From W1P20-047 sp045118335 (GTDB lineage Bacteria > Actinomycetota > Coriobacteriia > Coriobacteriales > Eggerthellaceae), in NCBI GenBank assembly GCA_045118335.1, contig JBGUXY010000027.1, positions 31,085-95,084 of the forward strand: a stretch of 64,000 nucleotides of DNA, given 5' to 3'. Positions 51,184 through 60,212 of this stretch are shown one piece after another. The notes under the pieces are model-generated. The model was not told the DNA's origin, searched no databases, and saw only the letters and a program-made list of their open reading frames with translations. How positions within the stretch are numbered: the stretch's first letter is position 1; each line of letters opens with the position of its first letter. The position numbers and the translations under genes are program-made.

Positions 51184-52071
51184 ATGCACGAGGCCTTAAA
51201 GAAATACCCCCTTCCCGAAAGCGAGCAGGACGCGCTGTTTCGCGTGGCCATGGTATCAGAAGGGCTCATTCTCGCAGCTGGGCTTGCCGTTGCCTTCGCG
51301 CTTTCCATTGCCGCTGGCGGAATCGGGCATGCGTTCCCCTTCGGCTGGCTGGCGGACATCGGAAGCGTCATGAAGCCGCACTGGATCATGGTCGCGCTGC
51401 CTATCGTCATGGTGGTTTTGTTGGAGGCGTTTGACTACGTTGGCACGCGATCGAGCGAGTCTTATCGTCAGGCAATTATGAACACGCGCCGGGGCATCAC
51501 TGGCGAAATGCCGCGCATGCCCATGTGGCGCATCGCGCTTGCCATGATGGCGGCCGGTGCCTGCGAGGAGCTGCTGTTCCGATACGGGCTGCTCGGCCTT
51601 GCACTCTGGGTGCTGAATATGCTGCTGCCCCACCCTGCTGCCGCCATGCTATCGGTCGTAGCCGTCTCGGTTGTGTTCTGGGGCGCACACGTGCAGTACC
51701 GCGACGCCTGGACTTCGGCGTTCACCATCATATCCGCCTGCATCTTGGGAGGCGCCTACCTTGCTTCGGGCAGCTTGCTGTCCGTGATGGTCGCGCATGC
51801 CGTGTACAACACGGCTGACATGATAATCGAGCGACGTAAGATGGTTGCAGAAGCCGATTATTTCGGAGGAGACGCACCTATCGATGCCGTTGCGCGGGAA
51901 TCCGAGCGGTTGAGCAGGCAAAAACCCACTGAAAGAGAGCTTTCGGGAAACGACTCGATACCACCTGATCCATCCGCGCTCGACTTAGAACGACTAAGCG
52001 GGCAAAAGCCAACGGATAACGAATCATCTGGAAACGATTCGGCGCAGCCCGATCCATCTTTGCTCGGCTAG
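51184..52071 (+). CDS. CPBP (CAAX/Abi) intramembrane metalloprotease
   Basis: 295 residues from the ATG at 51184, likely leaderless; an ATG at 51172 lies inside the -10 hexamer. Six or so helices with the active site motifs EELLFR (about residue 125), WGAHVQ and HAVYN. The family cleaves or processes membrane or prenylated peptides. The C-terminal 60 residues are a soluble tail with two imperfect copies of a 27-residue unit (ERLSRQKPTERELSGNDS and ERLSGQKPTDNESSGNDS). The stop overlaps the opposing nuclease stop in the palindrome CTAG. Confidence 0.88.
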   Translation: MHEALKKYPLPESEQDALFRVAMVSEGLILAAGLAVAFALSIAAGGIGHAFPFGWLADIGSVMKPHWIMVALPIVMVVLLEAFDYVGTRSSESYRQAIMNTRRGITGEMPRMPMWRIALAMMAAGACEELLFRYGLLGLALWVLNMLLPHPAAAMLSVVAVSVVFWGAHVQYRDAWTSAFTIISACILGGAYLASGSLLSVMVAHAVYNTADMIIERRKMVAEADYFGGDAPIDAVARESERLSRQKPTERELSGNDSIPPDPSALDLERLSGQKPTDNESSGNDSAQPDPSLLG

Positions 52072-53123
52072 GGATTGCAGCGCTTGCAGGGCACATATCC
52101 CATCTCGATGGCCTCTTCGCGCGTGCCGTTGAAATAGTACTTGTTCTTCTCGCTCATATCGTCAACTGAAGAGCAACTCGGGTCGTGGAACTTGTACGAG
52201 TTCGTGTTCAGAACATAGGTGCACTCCGGCGCGGCATCACTGCTCCCCTGCAACTCTTCTTCCCCTTCGACGGCGACAGCGCTCGAAGTGGCGGTAGCTT
52301 GCTGCTGCTCGTAGGCATTCCAATCTTCCCAGAGCTGTTCCATGGTGCCATCAGAAGCGTTGTCGCCCGTGGCGTAGTCGATGCTCACCCCCGGCTGCTC
52401 GTTGTAGCAAAACACGCAAAAGCTCACCCCTGCGCCATCGTCTTCCACCGACTTCGCTTCCATCACCACCCCGCGGGCCAGCAGGTCGTCTCCATCGAAC
52501 AGGGGCGTGACGCGGTAGAGCACGTGGTTGCCCGTGCGGTACACGTAGTCGGCGACTTCGGTTTCAAACCGCTCCATGCCCTGCACGTTCATGAAGCGCG
52601 TGCCGGTGATGAGGTTGCATTCGTTAGCGTTCTCGCCCGTGAGCTGGTATCCGATCAGGTGGCATCGGTTGTACAGGTACTTGCCGTCGATCCAGTCGTA
52701 TTTCGCGATCTGCCAGCCCGATGGCTTCACCTCGCCAATTTCGCCTCGCTGTTCTGTGGGCATCGTCTCGGGGCCGACCATGGCGGCACAGGAACCGCAA
52801 CGCCCTTTGGAGTCAAGGGGGGAATAAAGCTCCAACGACGTGCCTGCATATTCGGTCGCATCGAAATAAGGTTCGTTGCCGTTCAGCTCGACGTATGCCC
52901 TGCCATCGCTGGGGGGAATGTCGGATGGGACAACCTCGGGCGCAGGAACGTCTTGAGGTGCAGATGCCTCCTTGGGATCGATGTCGCAATCCTGCCACAC
53001 CGATGCGGGGGTGAACGTGAATACGGCCATCACCACAAGAGCGCACGCCACGATGGAGGCTGCCACCACTTTGCGGGGCTTCCATTTGCCCATCACGATC
53101 TTGTTCGCCGTTGCATGGAGCAT
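52068..53123 (-). CDS. Membrane-anchored DNA/RNA non-specific endonuclease with C-terminal Ada-like zinc site
   Basis: 351 residues from the ATG at 53123 (GAAGGGG upstream). One membrane helix (about 19-38) anchors it outside. The catalytic segment is YNRCHLIGYQL at about 151-161 (His155), followed by GENANECNLITGTRFMN, the pattern of EndA-type nucleases. A Ser/Ala/Thr/Glu-rich linker leads to a final domain, Y-LNTNSYKFHDPSC, MSEKNK, and GYVPCKRCNP, that resembles the Ada metal-binding fold. It likely degrades extracellular DNA. Starts 2 bases after the tlyA stop. Confidence 0.87.
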   Translation of the reverse strand: MLHATANKIVMGKWKPRKVVAASIVACALVVMAVFTFTPASVWQDCDIDPKEASAPQDVPAPEVVPSDIPPSDGRAYVELNGNEPYFDATEYAGTSLELYSPLDSKGRCGSCAAMVGPETMPTEQRGEIGEVKPSGWQIAKYDWIDGKYLYNRCHLIGYQLTGENANECNLITGTRFMNVQGMERFETEVADYVYRTGNHVLYRVTPLFDGDDLLARGVVMEAKSVEDDGAGVSFCVFCYNEQPGVSIDYATGDNASDGTMEQLWEDWNAYEQQQATATSSAVAVEGEEELQGSSDAAPECTYVLNTNSYKFHDPSCSSVDDMSEKNKYYFNGTREEAIEMGYVPCKRCNP

Positions 53124-53125
53124 GG

Positions 53126-53887
53126 TCAAACCCCTTCGGTTGCAGCAGCATCTTTTTCGAACACCGCACGGACCAGGTACTCCACGTTTCCGGCACGCTT
53201 GCCGGTAATGGATGATTCCACGACATCGGTCACGCGAAAGCCTGCAAGCTCGAGCGCTTCCTGAACTTCCAGCACCGTGCGCCTGCGCACAGCCGGATCG
53301 GTTACCAAACCGCCTTGCGTCTCGTCGTGATGGCTTTCGAACTGGGGTTTCACCAAGCCTATGAAGACGCTGCCCCTCTCGCACAGACTCGCGAACACGA
53401 TTGCGAGACGTGCCAGGCCAATGAAGCTCAAATCGGCGACGAGCAAATCGAAAGGCGCGCCAAGCTCCATCGGCTCCGCCGCCTTGATGTTCGTGCGCTC
53501 GAACACGCTCACACGTGGGTCTTGCCGGATGCTCCACGCCAACTGCCCGTAGCCCACATCCACGCAGGCTACGCTGGCCGCACCCCGCTGTAGCAAGCAG
53601 TCGGTGAAACCCCCCGTTGAACAGCCGATGTCGATGCAACGCAGGCCCTCTACGCATTGCCCGAACGCATCCAATGCGCCCGCAAGCTTGTATCCTCCGC
53701 GGGAAACGTAGGCGAGGCGCCCCTTGACCTGCACGTCCGCATCGGGCGCAACCTTTATCGCCGCGCTCGTGACGTAGGAATCTCCCACCTTCACCTCACG
53801 CGCCATCACCGCACGCAGCACGTCGTCAGCAGCATCGAACATGCCTCGTTCCACGAGCAAGTTGTCGAGCCTGACCTTCTTCAACAT
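53126..53887 (-). CDS. tlyA: TlyA-type S4/FtsJ rRNA 2'-O-methyltransferase
   Basis: About 253 residues; ATG at 53887, with a GTG directly before it as a possible start. An S4 RNA-binding domain (VRLDNLLVERGMFDAADD) is followed by the FtsJ methyltransferase with SRGGYKL, the SAM motif DIGCSTGGFTDCLL, ADLSFIGL and KPQFE. TlyA methylates rRNA (capreomycin-sensitivity site) in other bacteria. The downstream nuclease starts 2 bases after its stop, so the two share a transcript. Confidence 0.92.
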   Translation of the reverse strand: MLKKVRLDNLLVERGMFDAADDVLRAVMAREVKVGDSYVTSAAIKVAPDADVQVKGRLAYVSRGGYKLAGALDAFGQCVEGLRCIDIGCSTGGFTDCLLQRGAASVACVDVGYGQLAWSIRQDPRVSVFERTNIKAAEPMELGAPFDLLVADLSFIGLARLAIVFASLCERGSVFIGLVKPQFESHHDETQGGLVTDPAVRRRTVLEVQEALELAGFRVTDVVESSITGKRAGNVEYLVRAVFEKDAAATEGV

Positions 53888-53905
53888 CACATCCGTTCTT
53901 CCAAA

Positions 53906-53953
53906 TCAGTCAGCCGCCCGCATGAGCCAGTTGCCCGTAGCCGCTTTGACTCA
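53906..53953. repeat. Third locus of the palindromic REP-like repeat
   Basis: Two partial units: AGTCAGCCGCCC at 53908-53919 and GAGCCAGTTGCCCGTAG with ending TTTGACTCA at 53924-53953. They match the 38-bp repeat at 38509-38634 and the single copy at 12548. The unit is in the 73-base gap between ligA and tlyA. Confidence 0.6.
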
Positions 53954-53960
53954 CAGCAAC

Positions 53961-56081
53961 CTAATCGGGCAGCTGGCCGGTTTGCAAAATCTGCAGCAAG
54001 GCGACCTCGTCTAGAACGGGAACGCCCAGTTGATTGGCCTTGTCGAGCTTGGAGCCAGCGGCTTCGCCCGCCACCACGTAGCTGGTCTTCTTCGACACGC
54101 TTCCCGAAACCTTGGCGCCAAAGGCCTTCAAGGCATCACCCGCCTGAGTGCGAGTCATCGCCTCAAGAGATCCGGTGAGCACGAAGGTCAGACCCGCGAG
54201 CGTCTGCGGCACCACTTCTCCCGCATCTTCCGGCTCCATGACCACGCCGAATTTCTGCAACCGTTCGATGACCCTCTCGTTGTCGGGTGTGCGCAGGAAT
54301 TGATACACGCTCTTCGCGATGATGGCACCCACGCCATCCACCGCCGCCAACTGCACTTCGGTTGCCTGGCGCAACAGGTCCATGCTGGGAAACGCCTTCG
54401 CGATGGCCTCCGCCGTCGTCTTGCCCACATGACGCATGCCGATGCCGAAGAGCACCCGCGGAAATCCCCGGGACTTGCTGGCTTCGATTTCGGCCATGAT
54501 CTTTTTCGCCACGGTCTGGCCCAGGCGTATGGGTTCGCCTTCCTTGTTCACGCGGCCCATGTCCAGCAGCGAAAGCTCGGCTTCGTCGAGCGAATAGTAA
54601 TCTGCCACGTCCATGACGCGCCCCGTATCCACCAAGCGCCCCACGACCTCTTCTCCCAAACCCTCGATGTCCATGGCACCGCGACTCGCCCAATGGATGA
54701 GCCGCTCGCGCGCTTGCGCCGGGCAATCGATGGAAACGCAACGCATCACGGCCTCGCCCGCTTCGCGCACCACATGGCTCCCACAGCTCGGGCAGGTATC
54801 GGGCATATGCCATTGCCGAGCGTTCGCCGGACGCATGGAAATCACCGGTCCCAACACTTCGGGAATCACGTCTCCCGCTTTGCGGATGATCACGGTATCG
54901 CCGATGCGCACGTCCTTGCGGCGCACCTCGTCTTCGTTGTGCAGCGTGGCACGCGCGACGGTTGATCCCGCCACCAGCACAGGCTCGAGTTCCGCAACCG
55001 GCGTGAGGGCGCCCGTGCGGCCCACCTGCACGGTGATGTCGCGCAACACCGTCGTCTGCTCTTCGGGCGGGAACTTGTAGGCGATGGCCCAACGGGGCGC
55101 ACGAGCCGTGAACCCCATGGAGTCTTGGATGGCGAACTCGTCGACTTTTACCACCACGCCGTCGATCTCGTAGGGAAGCTGCGTGCGTTTTTCCAAAGCC
55201 TCCCGGCAAAACGCCCGCACGTCTTCGGGGCTTTCGCACAGCTTCACATCGGGGTTGACGTGCAACCCCGCCTGCCTCAGCCATTCCAGCAGCTCGTATT
55301 GACCTCTTACCTGCAACGACGCATTGTTCGCAATAGCGTAGATGAACGTGGACAGATCGCGGTTCGCCGTGATTTTCGCATCCTTTTGACGCAGGCTTCC
55401 CGCCGCGGCGTTTCGCGGATTGGCAAAACCCTGCTTGCCGTTAGCTTCGGCTACCTCGTTGAGCTTGAAGAAGCTCGACTTGGGCATGTACACCTCTCCG
55501 CGCAGCTCCACGCTGCCCACGCCCGCCGCCAACGTGTCGAGCGCCTCGTCTCGCAAGCGCAAGGGGACGTCTTTGATCGTGCGGATGTTGGCCGTCACGT
55601 CTTCGCCCGTAGTGCCGTCGCCACGTGTTGCCGCCCGCTGCAGGCGACCATCGCCATAGGTAACCGCGATGCCGCTGCCGTCTATCTTCAGTTCGCAGCA
55701 CAACGGCACCTCGCGGCCGCAAGCTTCAAACGTCCGTTCCATCCACGCATCCAGCTCGTCTAGGTCCATCGCGTTGTCAAGCGAATACATGCGTTGCTCG
55801 TGTTGCACGGGCGCGAATTGCTCGCCCACATAGCCGCCTACTCGCTGGGTCGGGGAATTCGCGTCGTAGAATTCGGGATGTGCGGCTTCGAGCGTGCGCA
55901 GCTCCCGCATGAGCGAGTCGTAGGCATTATCGGAAATGGCGGGCTGGTCTTGCGCATAGTACAGATAGTTGTTGTGCTCGATTTCCCGACGCAGCGCCTC
56001 GATGCGCGCACCTGGGTCGGCAACCGTCTCGGCCATCGTCTCTTCGTCGAACAGCGAAGGCTCGAATGCTTCTTCACCCAT
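53961..56081 (-). CDS. ligA: NAD-dependent DNA ligase
   Basis: 706 residues from the ATG at 56081 (GAGG upstream); the frame extends to 56117 but that start has no site. AMP-binding lysine 132 lies in CCELKIDGSG, OB-fold, four-cysteine zinc finger (CPSCG and CVSIDCP), helix-hairpin-helix repeats and a C-terminal BRCT domain (GLTFVLTGSLEAMTRTQA). It seals nicks in replication and repair. Length and order are standard. It begins 10 bases after the nnrD stop. Confidence 0.97.
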   Translation of the reverse strand: MGEEAFEPSLFDEETMAETVADPGARIEALRREIEHNNYLYYAQDQPAISDNAYDSLMRELRTLEAAHPEFYDANSPTQRVGGYVGEQFAPVQHEQRMYSLDNAMDLDELDAWMERTFEACGREVPLCCELKIDGSGIAVTYGDGRLQRAATRGDGTTGEDVTANIRTIKDVPLRLRDEALDTLAAGVGSVELRGEVYMPKSSFFKLNEVAEANGKQGFANPRNAAAGSLRQKDAKITANRDLSTFIYAIANNASLQVRGQYELLEWLRQAGLHVNPDVKLCESPEDVRAFCREALEKRTQLPYEIDGVVVKVDEFAIQDSMGFTARAPRWAIAYKFPPEEQTTVLRDITVQVGRTGALTPVAELEPVLVAGSTVARATLHNEDEVRRKDVRIGDTVIIRKAGDVIPEVLGPVISMRPANARQWHMPDTCPSCGSHVVREAGEAVMRCVSIDCPAQARERLIHWASRGAMDIEGLGEEVVGRLVDTGRVMDVADYYSLDEAELSLLDMGRVNKEGEPIRLGQTVAKKIMAEIEASKSRGFPRVLFGIGMRHVGKTTAEAIAKAFPSMDLLRQATEVQLAAVDGVGAIIAKSVYQFLRTPDNERVIERLQKFGVVMEPEDAGEVVPQTLAGLTFVLTGSLEAMTRTQAGDALKAFGAKVSGSVSKKTSYVVAGEAAGSKLDKANQLGVPVLDEVALLQILQTGQLPD

Positions 56082-56091
56082 AGTCGCGACC

Positions 56092-56985
56092 TCACTTCTC
56101 TTCCGTCTTGCACCCATCCGCCAGCGCCTTCAACTCGAAAATAGCCTTGGGCAGGTAACGAATCACCTCTTCGGCGCAAACCGCGATCTCGGAATAATCC
56201 CGAGCGGCCAACACACCCGCCCGGGCATGCAGCGTGGCGCCAAGCACACATGACTGGATGGGTCCAAGGCCCTGGGCTAGCAAACCGCCTATCACACCCG
56301 CGAGCACATCGCCCGTACCTGCTTTCGCAAGCGCCTGAGTGCCTTTGTCCATGCAGTAGATACCATCGCCATCGGTGATGTAGGTATCGGGCCCCTTCAG
56401 CACCGTGATGGCGCCATATGCCTGCGAGAGCATGAGGGCCAGATCCTGGGGGTCGTCGGTGGGTATGTTGAACACCTTAGCCAAAGCTGCCGCCTCGCCG
56501 CCGTGGGGCGTGATGATGGTGGGATAACCCTCGTGGAAGCGACGCTCGCACAACTCGCGGATCTTGCGCGCAGAAAGCAGCTTCAACGCCCCGCCATCGA
56601 CGAGCACCGGCGCCTTGGCTGTCTTCAGCAGGCGCCGCGTCATGCTCGCGATGATGGGATCGCGGGCATCGAATCCACTGCCCACCACGTAAGCGCAGGG
56701 ATGGTGCTCGGTCGACTCCTTCATGGCGCTTTCCACAAAAGAGCTCCACGGACGCACGACCAGTGATGGATGGTACATCTGCACCTGATAGACGATACCG
56801 TCCTCCACATATGCTTCGGTGTAGCCTGCACCGGCACGCTGGCTTGCCATGGAGGCAAGCGCTGCAGCACCTGGATAGGAATTGCTTCCCACCACGAGCG
56901 TCACCTTGCCGCGCGTGTACTTGTTCGCGTCTGTTGCCGGCCATGGCAACAGGGTTGCGATGTATTCGTCGGTATATCGTTTCAC
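56092..56985 (-). CDS. nnrD: ADP-dependent NAD(P)H-hydrate dehydratase
   Basis: 297 residues if the GTG at 56985 is used, which overlaps the acpS stop as GTGA and has GAGGAG upstream; an ATG at 57009 would add eight residues. YjeF C-terminal/ribokinase fold, LVVGSNSYPGAA at the start, DGGALKLL and ITPHGGEAA in the middle and KAGTGDVLAGVIGGLL near the end. It repairs hydrated NADH and NADPH using ADP. The epimerase partner (YjeF N domain) is not part of this protein and may be elsewhere. Confidence 0.92.
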   Translation of the reverse strand: MKRYTDEYIATLLPWPATDANKYTRGKVTLVVGSNSYPGAAALASMASQRAGAGYTEAYVEDGIVYQVQMYHPSLVVRPWSSFVESAMKESTEHHPCAYVVGSGFDARDPIIASMTRRLLKTAKAPVLVDGGALKLLSARKIRELCERRFHEGYPTIITPHGGEAAALAKVFNIPTDDPQDLALMLSQAYGAITVLKGPDTYITDGDGIYCMDKGTQALAKAGTGDVLAGVIGGLLAQGLGPIQSCVLGATLHARAGVLAARDYSEIAVCAEEVIRYLPKAIFELKALADGCKTEEK

Positions 56986-57545
56986 TGGCTCCTCGGTTCC
57001 TTCGCGCATTCTTTCGGTGGCAGGTCGTCAAGCATTGCACGCGCCTCCTTGAACTGCTTCGCCAGCTCTTCCATGGGGTCTTTGCGGCGAGCGGCGGCAT
57101 TGAGCGAATCGGTCGTGATGGCCATGGCGCAGGCAACGGCTTCATCGTGCGTGAATGATAGCGATATGGGCAGGTCGACTATGCCGAGCTCTTTGGCAAC
57201 CTGTGCCGCATTGCGATGGAGCTTGGCTTTTGGCTTCCCCTTCGAAGTGCGCACGACTTCCACGTCCTGCGGACCGATGCCCCGTGCGAACCCGACACCC
57301 ATTGCCTTGAGCACCGCCTCTTTCGCGGCGAAACGCGTCGCGTAATGCGTGGCGGGATTGCTGGTCTTATCGCAATAGGCTCGCTCCCCTTCGGTGAACA
57401 CACGCATGCGAAACCGCGGTGTGCGCGCCAGGATGCGCTCCATCCGCGAGATGGCAACGATGTCAATCCCCAGGCCTACCCCATCGGCTATCCGAGGCTT
57501 CACGGCAACGCTTTCTTCTGTGGGCGCGTTCGAGTTGCGAGCCAA
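56982..57545 (-). CDS. acpS: Holo-[acyl-carrier-protein] synthase
   Basis: 187 residues from the TTG at 57545, chosen because AAAAGGAG lies eight bases upstream; a GTG at 57554 is closer than ideal. The catalytic motifs are GLGIDIVAISRMERIL and FAAKEAVLKAMG, with SFTHDEAVACAMA near the end of the domain. Typical AcpS has about 120 residues; here a 25-residue Asn/Glu-rich lead and a C-terminal extension of about 45 residues, basic and Ala-rich, are extra. It transfers phosphopantetheine to ACP. It overlaps nnrD by four bases. Confidence 0.92.
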   Translation of the reverse strand: MARNSNAPTEESVAVKPRIADGVGLGIDIVAISRMERILARTPRFRMRVFTEGERAYCDKTSNPATHYATRFAAKEAVLKAMGVGFARGIGPQDVEVVRTSKGKPKAKLHRNAAQVAKELGIVDLPISLSFTHDEAVACAMAITTDSLNAAARRKDPMEELAKQFKEARAMLDDLPPKECAKEPRSQ

Positions 57546-57771
57546 CGTTTCCACTCCTTTTCCAATCCAACGTGCCCCATGGTATCAGAGGAGTGGGCAT
57601 AGGAATGAAGGGTTTTGACCCCTCCACCGAATAAGGGAACCAAATCAGATGGCGGCTCGAATAACGAGCAGCAAGCGAAGCGGTTGCCTTGAATACGGCT
57701 CCGCCTTTACGCGCGATGTCGCCCAGATGCGTTCTTGAAGTGAATGAACAGCTTTCGCAGATGTGAAGCGG

Positions 57772-57777
57772 TATGAT
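57772..57777 (+). promoter_or_regulatory. -10 element near the glucosaminidase start
   Basis: TATGAT at 57772-57777; the ATG begins eight bases later at 57786 and there is no ribosome site. Confidence 0.45.
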
Positions 57778-57785
57778 ACGAAACC

Positions 57786-58589
57786 ATGGACGCACGACTC
57801 AACACCTCGATCGCTACTGTCACAGCCTTCTGCCTTGCAGCAGTATTTGCGCTCTGCATGGCGATATCGCCAGAAACCAGTTGGGCTATTTCAGATGAAT
57901 CGCCCATCGGCACGATCTCGTCCAAGTCGATTCTGGCAATAGACGCTAACAAGCCAGAAGGCACGACAAGTAAAGCTGGTGAATCTCCCCAAGCGCAAAC
58001 CGCATCGTTGGAAAGCGCCTATGGCGAAGGCGCTGTCGATAGCGCGCTCGAAGCGCCTCCTGAAATGACGGCGGATATCATGGGCGAGGGCGTTATTCCC
58101 GCAGATGCCATGGTGGCTTTGTACCAACAGAGCGGATACCCCTACCCCTCCGACGTCTACGCCGATGCCGGCGCCCCTACCATCGAAGATTTCGTGGATT
58201 TGTGCATTGAAGAGGCTAGCGCCGAAGGCGTGCGACCCGAGGTGCTGTTCTCGCAGATCGTTCACGAGACGGGCTGGCTCCAGTTCGGCGGACAGGTTTC
58301 ACCCGAGCAGTGCAATTTCGGCGGGCTTGGAGCCACGAACGACGGTGCCGCAGGAGCAACTTTTCCCGATGTTCGCACCGGCTTGCGAGCGCAAGTGCAG
58401 CACCTGAAAGCCTACGCCAGCACGGATGACCTGGAAAACGAGGCCGTCGACCCCCGCTTCGACCTGGTGAGCCGCGGCTGCGCGCCCACGGTCTACGACT
58501 TGGGAGGCCGCTGGGCCGTTCCCGGTGACACTTATGGCGATGCCCTGATGCAGCGCATGGAAGACATGTACGCGATCGCATACGGATAG
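57786..58589 (+). CDS. Secreted glucosaminidase-type cell-wall hydrolase
   Basis: 267 residues with a signal peptide (about 1-34), then a Ser/Ala-rich linker and a GH73-like domain from about 130. The catalytic glutamate is likely Glu161 in SQIVHETGWLQFGG; further conserved parts are CNFGGLGATNDG and VRTGLRAQVQHLKAYA. These enzymes cut the glycan chain of peptidoglycan between GlcNAc and MurNAc. Likely leaderless. No binding repeats are present, so anchoring is by affinity to the wall or not at all. Confidence 0.87.
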   Translation: MDARLNTSIATVTAFCLAAVFALCMAISPETSWAISDESPIGTISSKSILAIDANKPEGTTSKAGESPQAQTASLESAYGEGAVDSALEAPPEMTADIMGEGVIPADAMVALYQQSGYPYPSDVYADAGAPTIEDFVDLCIEEASAEGVRPEVLFSQIVHETGWLQFGGQVSPEQCNFGGLGATNDGAAGATFPDVRTGLRAQVQHLKAYASTDDLENEAVDPRFDLVSRGCAPTVYDLGGRWAVPGDTYGDALMQRMEDMYAIAYG

Positions 58590-58694
58590 ACCAAAGAACC
58601 TGGAACACGGCGAGCGTGCAACACGACTGCAACCACGATCGAAACCGCGTATCGGCAATACTCAGGCTCTTGTCATGATTGCAGCTGTTGTCGC

Positions 58695-60059
58695 TTACCG
58701 CACCGAAAAGGAATCGGCGCCATCGATATCCACGACGCTTTCGTAGAAAGTAGTCAGCGCTCGAACCAGGTATGCCGTATCGCGCGTGCCAGCTGTCTCG
58801 TAGGACGAATGCATAGCCAGTTGTGCCAAGCCAACGTCGACAGCATGCACGCTCACCTGCATGTTCGACAAGTTACCCAAGGTCGAACCACCTGGCTTGT
58901 CGCTGCGGTTCGCAAACGGCTGCGTGGGAACTCCCGCCTTGCGACACACGCACTCGAATACGGCGCGGCTAAACGCATCGGTCGTATAGGTTTGACTGGC
59001 AGCTTCTTTCACCACCACACCACGGTTGGGCAGCACGCAGTTTAGGGCGTCGGTGAGCTCGGGGTGGCCAGGGTGCACCGCATGGGCGTTATCGCAGCTA
59101 ACAAGGTACGATGCTGCCAATGCAGCGCGCAAATCCTGCTCGCCGAATCCCAGGTCCCCATTCACGCGCTCAAGCACATCGGCAAGTAGCGTCGAACGGG
59201 CGCCTTGCTTCGTACCAGACCCCACTTCCTCGTTGTCAAAGCAAGCGTATACATTAACCACTTCGGGGTTTTCGGCTGCCAGAAACGCCTTGAGCGAAGA
59301 AAACGCACATTGCAAGTCGTCAAGCTTCGGCGCTGATACGAACTCTTCTGCCGCACCCCAGATTACCGGCTCTTGTTTGTTGACGAGAAACAAGTCGTAT
59401 GACAGCAGGCGTTTAGGTTCCACGCCCACTTCACGCGCCACCATCGCAGCAAAATCGCCCTGCGACAATTCACCAGCAGAGAAAACCGGGCATAAGTCTA
59501 CAGCCCGATTGTACTCGAAACCCTTGTTGATCTGCCGGTTCAGATGTGGCGGTGTATTGGGTATCAGGCAAACTGGCTTATCGGTCGCAACCAGCCGGCT
59601 TTCTATACGCTCGCCTGCATCCACGAGCACGCGCCCCGCCACCGAAAGCGGTCGATCGAGCCATGTGGAATCCACCACGCCACCATATGCTTCCACATTA
59701 AGCCGAAGAAACTCGTGAGGGCCCTCGATCTCGGGCACTGCCTTCACCTTGTATGTGGGAGAATCGGCGTGGCTTGCCGTCATCTGGAAGTGATAGCGCT
59801 CGAGCGATAAATGCTCACCTACCTTGAATGCCACGACACTGGAATTGTTGCGCACGGTGTAGTATGAACCACCACGATCAACGTGCCATACGTCGGATTC
59901 GGGAAGGTAGGTAAAACCTGCTGCATCCAAGTACTCGCGAATGGTGCACGCTGTATGGAACATGCTTGGGCTTCGCCCGATGAAGCCAACGAGTTCTTCG
60001 GCAAGTTCGAGGTATTCTGCAGGCCGCATGGCTCTGTTGACAACCGCATCGTTTCCCAT
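58695..60059 (-). CDS. M18-family aminopeptidase
   Basis: 454 residues from the ATG at 60059; in-frame GTG codons at 60074 and 60092 are alternatives, the first with AAAGG four bases upstream. Metal ligands are visible in ASHADSPTYKVK, CFDNEEVGSG and SCDNAHAVHPGH. The lid region and C-terminal half (PFANRSDKPGGSTLGN, MHSSYE) are normal. It releases N-terminal residues in the cytoplasm using two zinc or cobalt ions. Stand-alone, 105 bases from the convergent glucosaminidase stop. Confidence 0.93.
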   Translation of the reverse strand: MGNDAVVNRAMRPAEYLELAEELVGFIGRSPSMFHTACTIREYLDAAGFTYLPESDVWHVDRGGSYYTVRNNSSVVAFKVGEHLSLERYHFQMTASHADSPTYKVKAVPEIEGPHEFLRLNVEAYGGVVDSTWLDRPLSVAGRVLVDAGERIESRLVATDKPVCLIPNTPPHLNRQINKGFEYNRAVDLCPVFSAGELSQGDFAAMVAREVGVEPKRLLSYDLFLVNKQEPVIWGAAEEFVSAPKLDDLQCAFSSLKAFLAAENPEVVNVYACFDNEEVGSGTKQGARSTLLADVLERVNGDLGFGEQDLRAALAASYLVSCDNAHAVHPGHPELTDALNCVLPNRGVVVKEAASQTYTTDAFSRAVFECVCRKAGVPTQPFANRSDKPGGSTLGNLSNMQVSVHAVDVGLAQLAMHSSYETAGTRDTAYLVRALTTFYESVVDIDGADSFSVR

Positions 60060-60212
60060 GGTCTTGTTGATCACGTACCTTTCCACACTCACGACATATG
60101 ACTCAGCCGGTTTCCTGCAAAGATGGCGCTTTGGCTAGCTCGCATTGACATATGGATGCCAGGTCGATACAGCAAACAACTACGCTGAAGCTTTTTGCCC
60201 CAAGGCAACGGC

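Noticed and set aside
53961..57545. Prophage or plasmid replication module around ligA
   Set aside because: LigA, NnrD, AcpS and TlyA are housekeeping genes with normal neighbours; there are no integrase, capsid or terminase genes.
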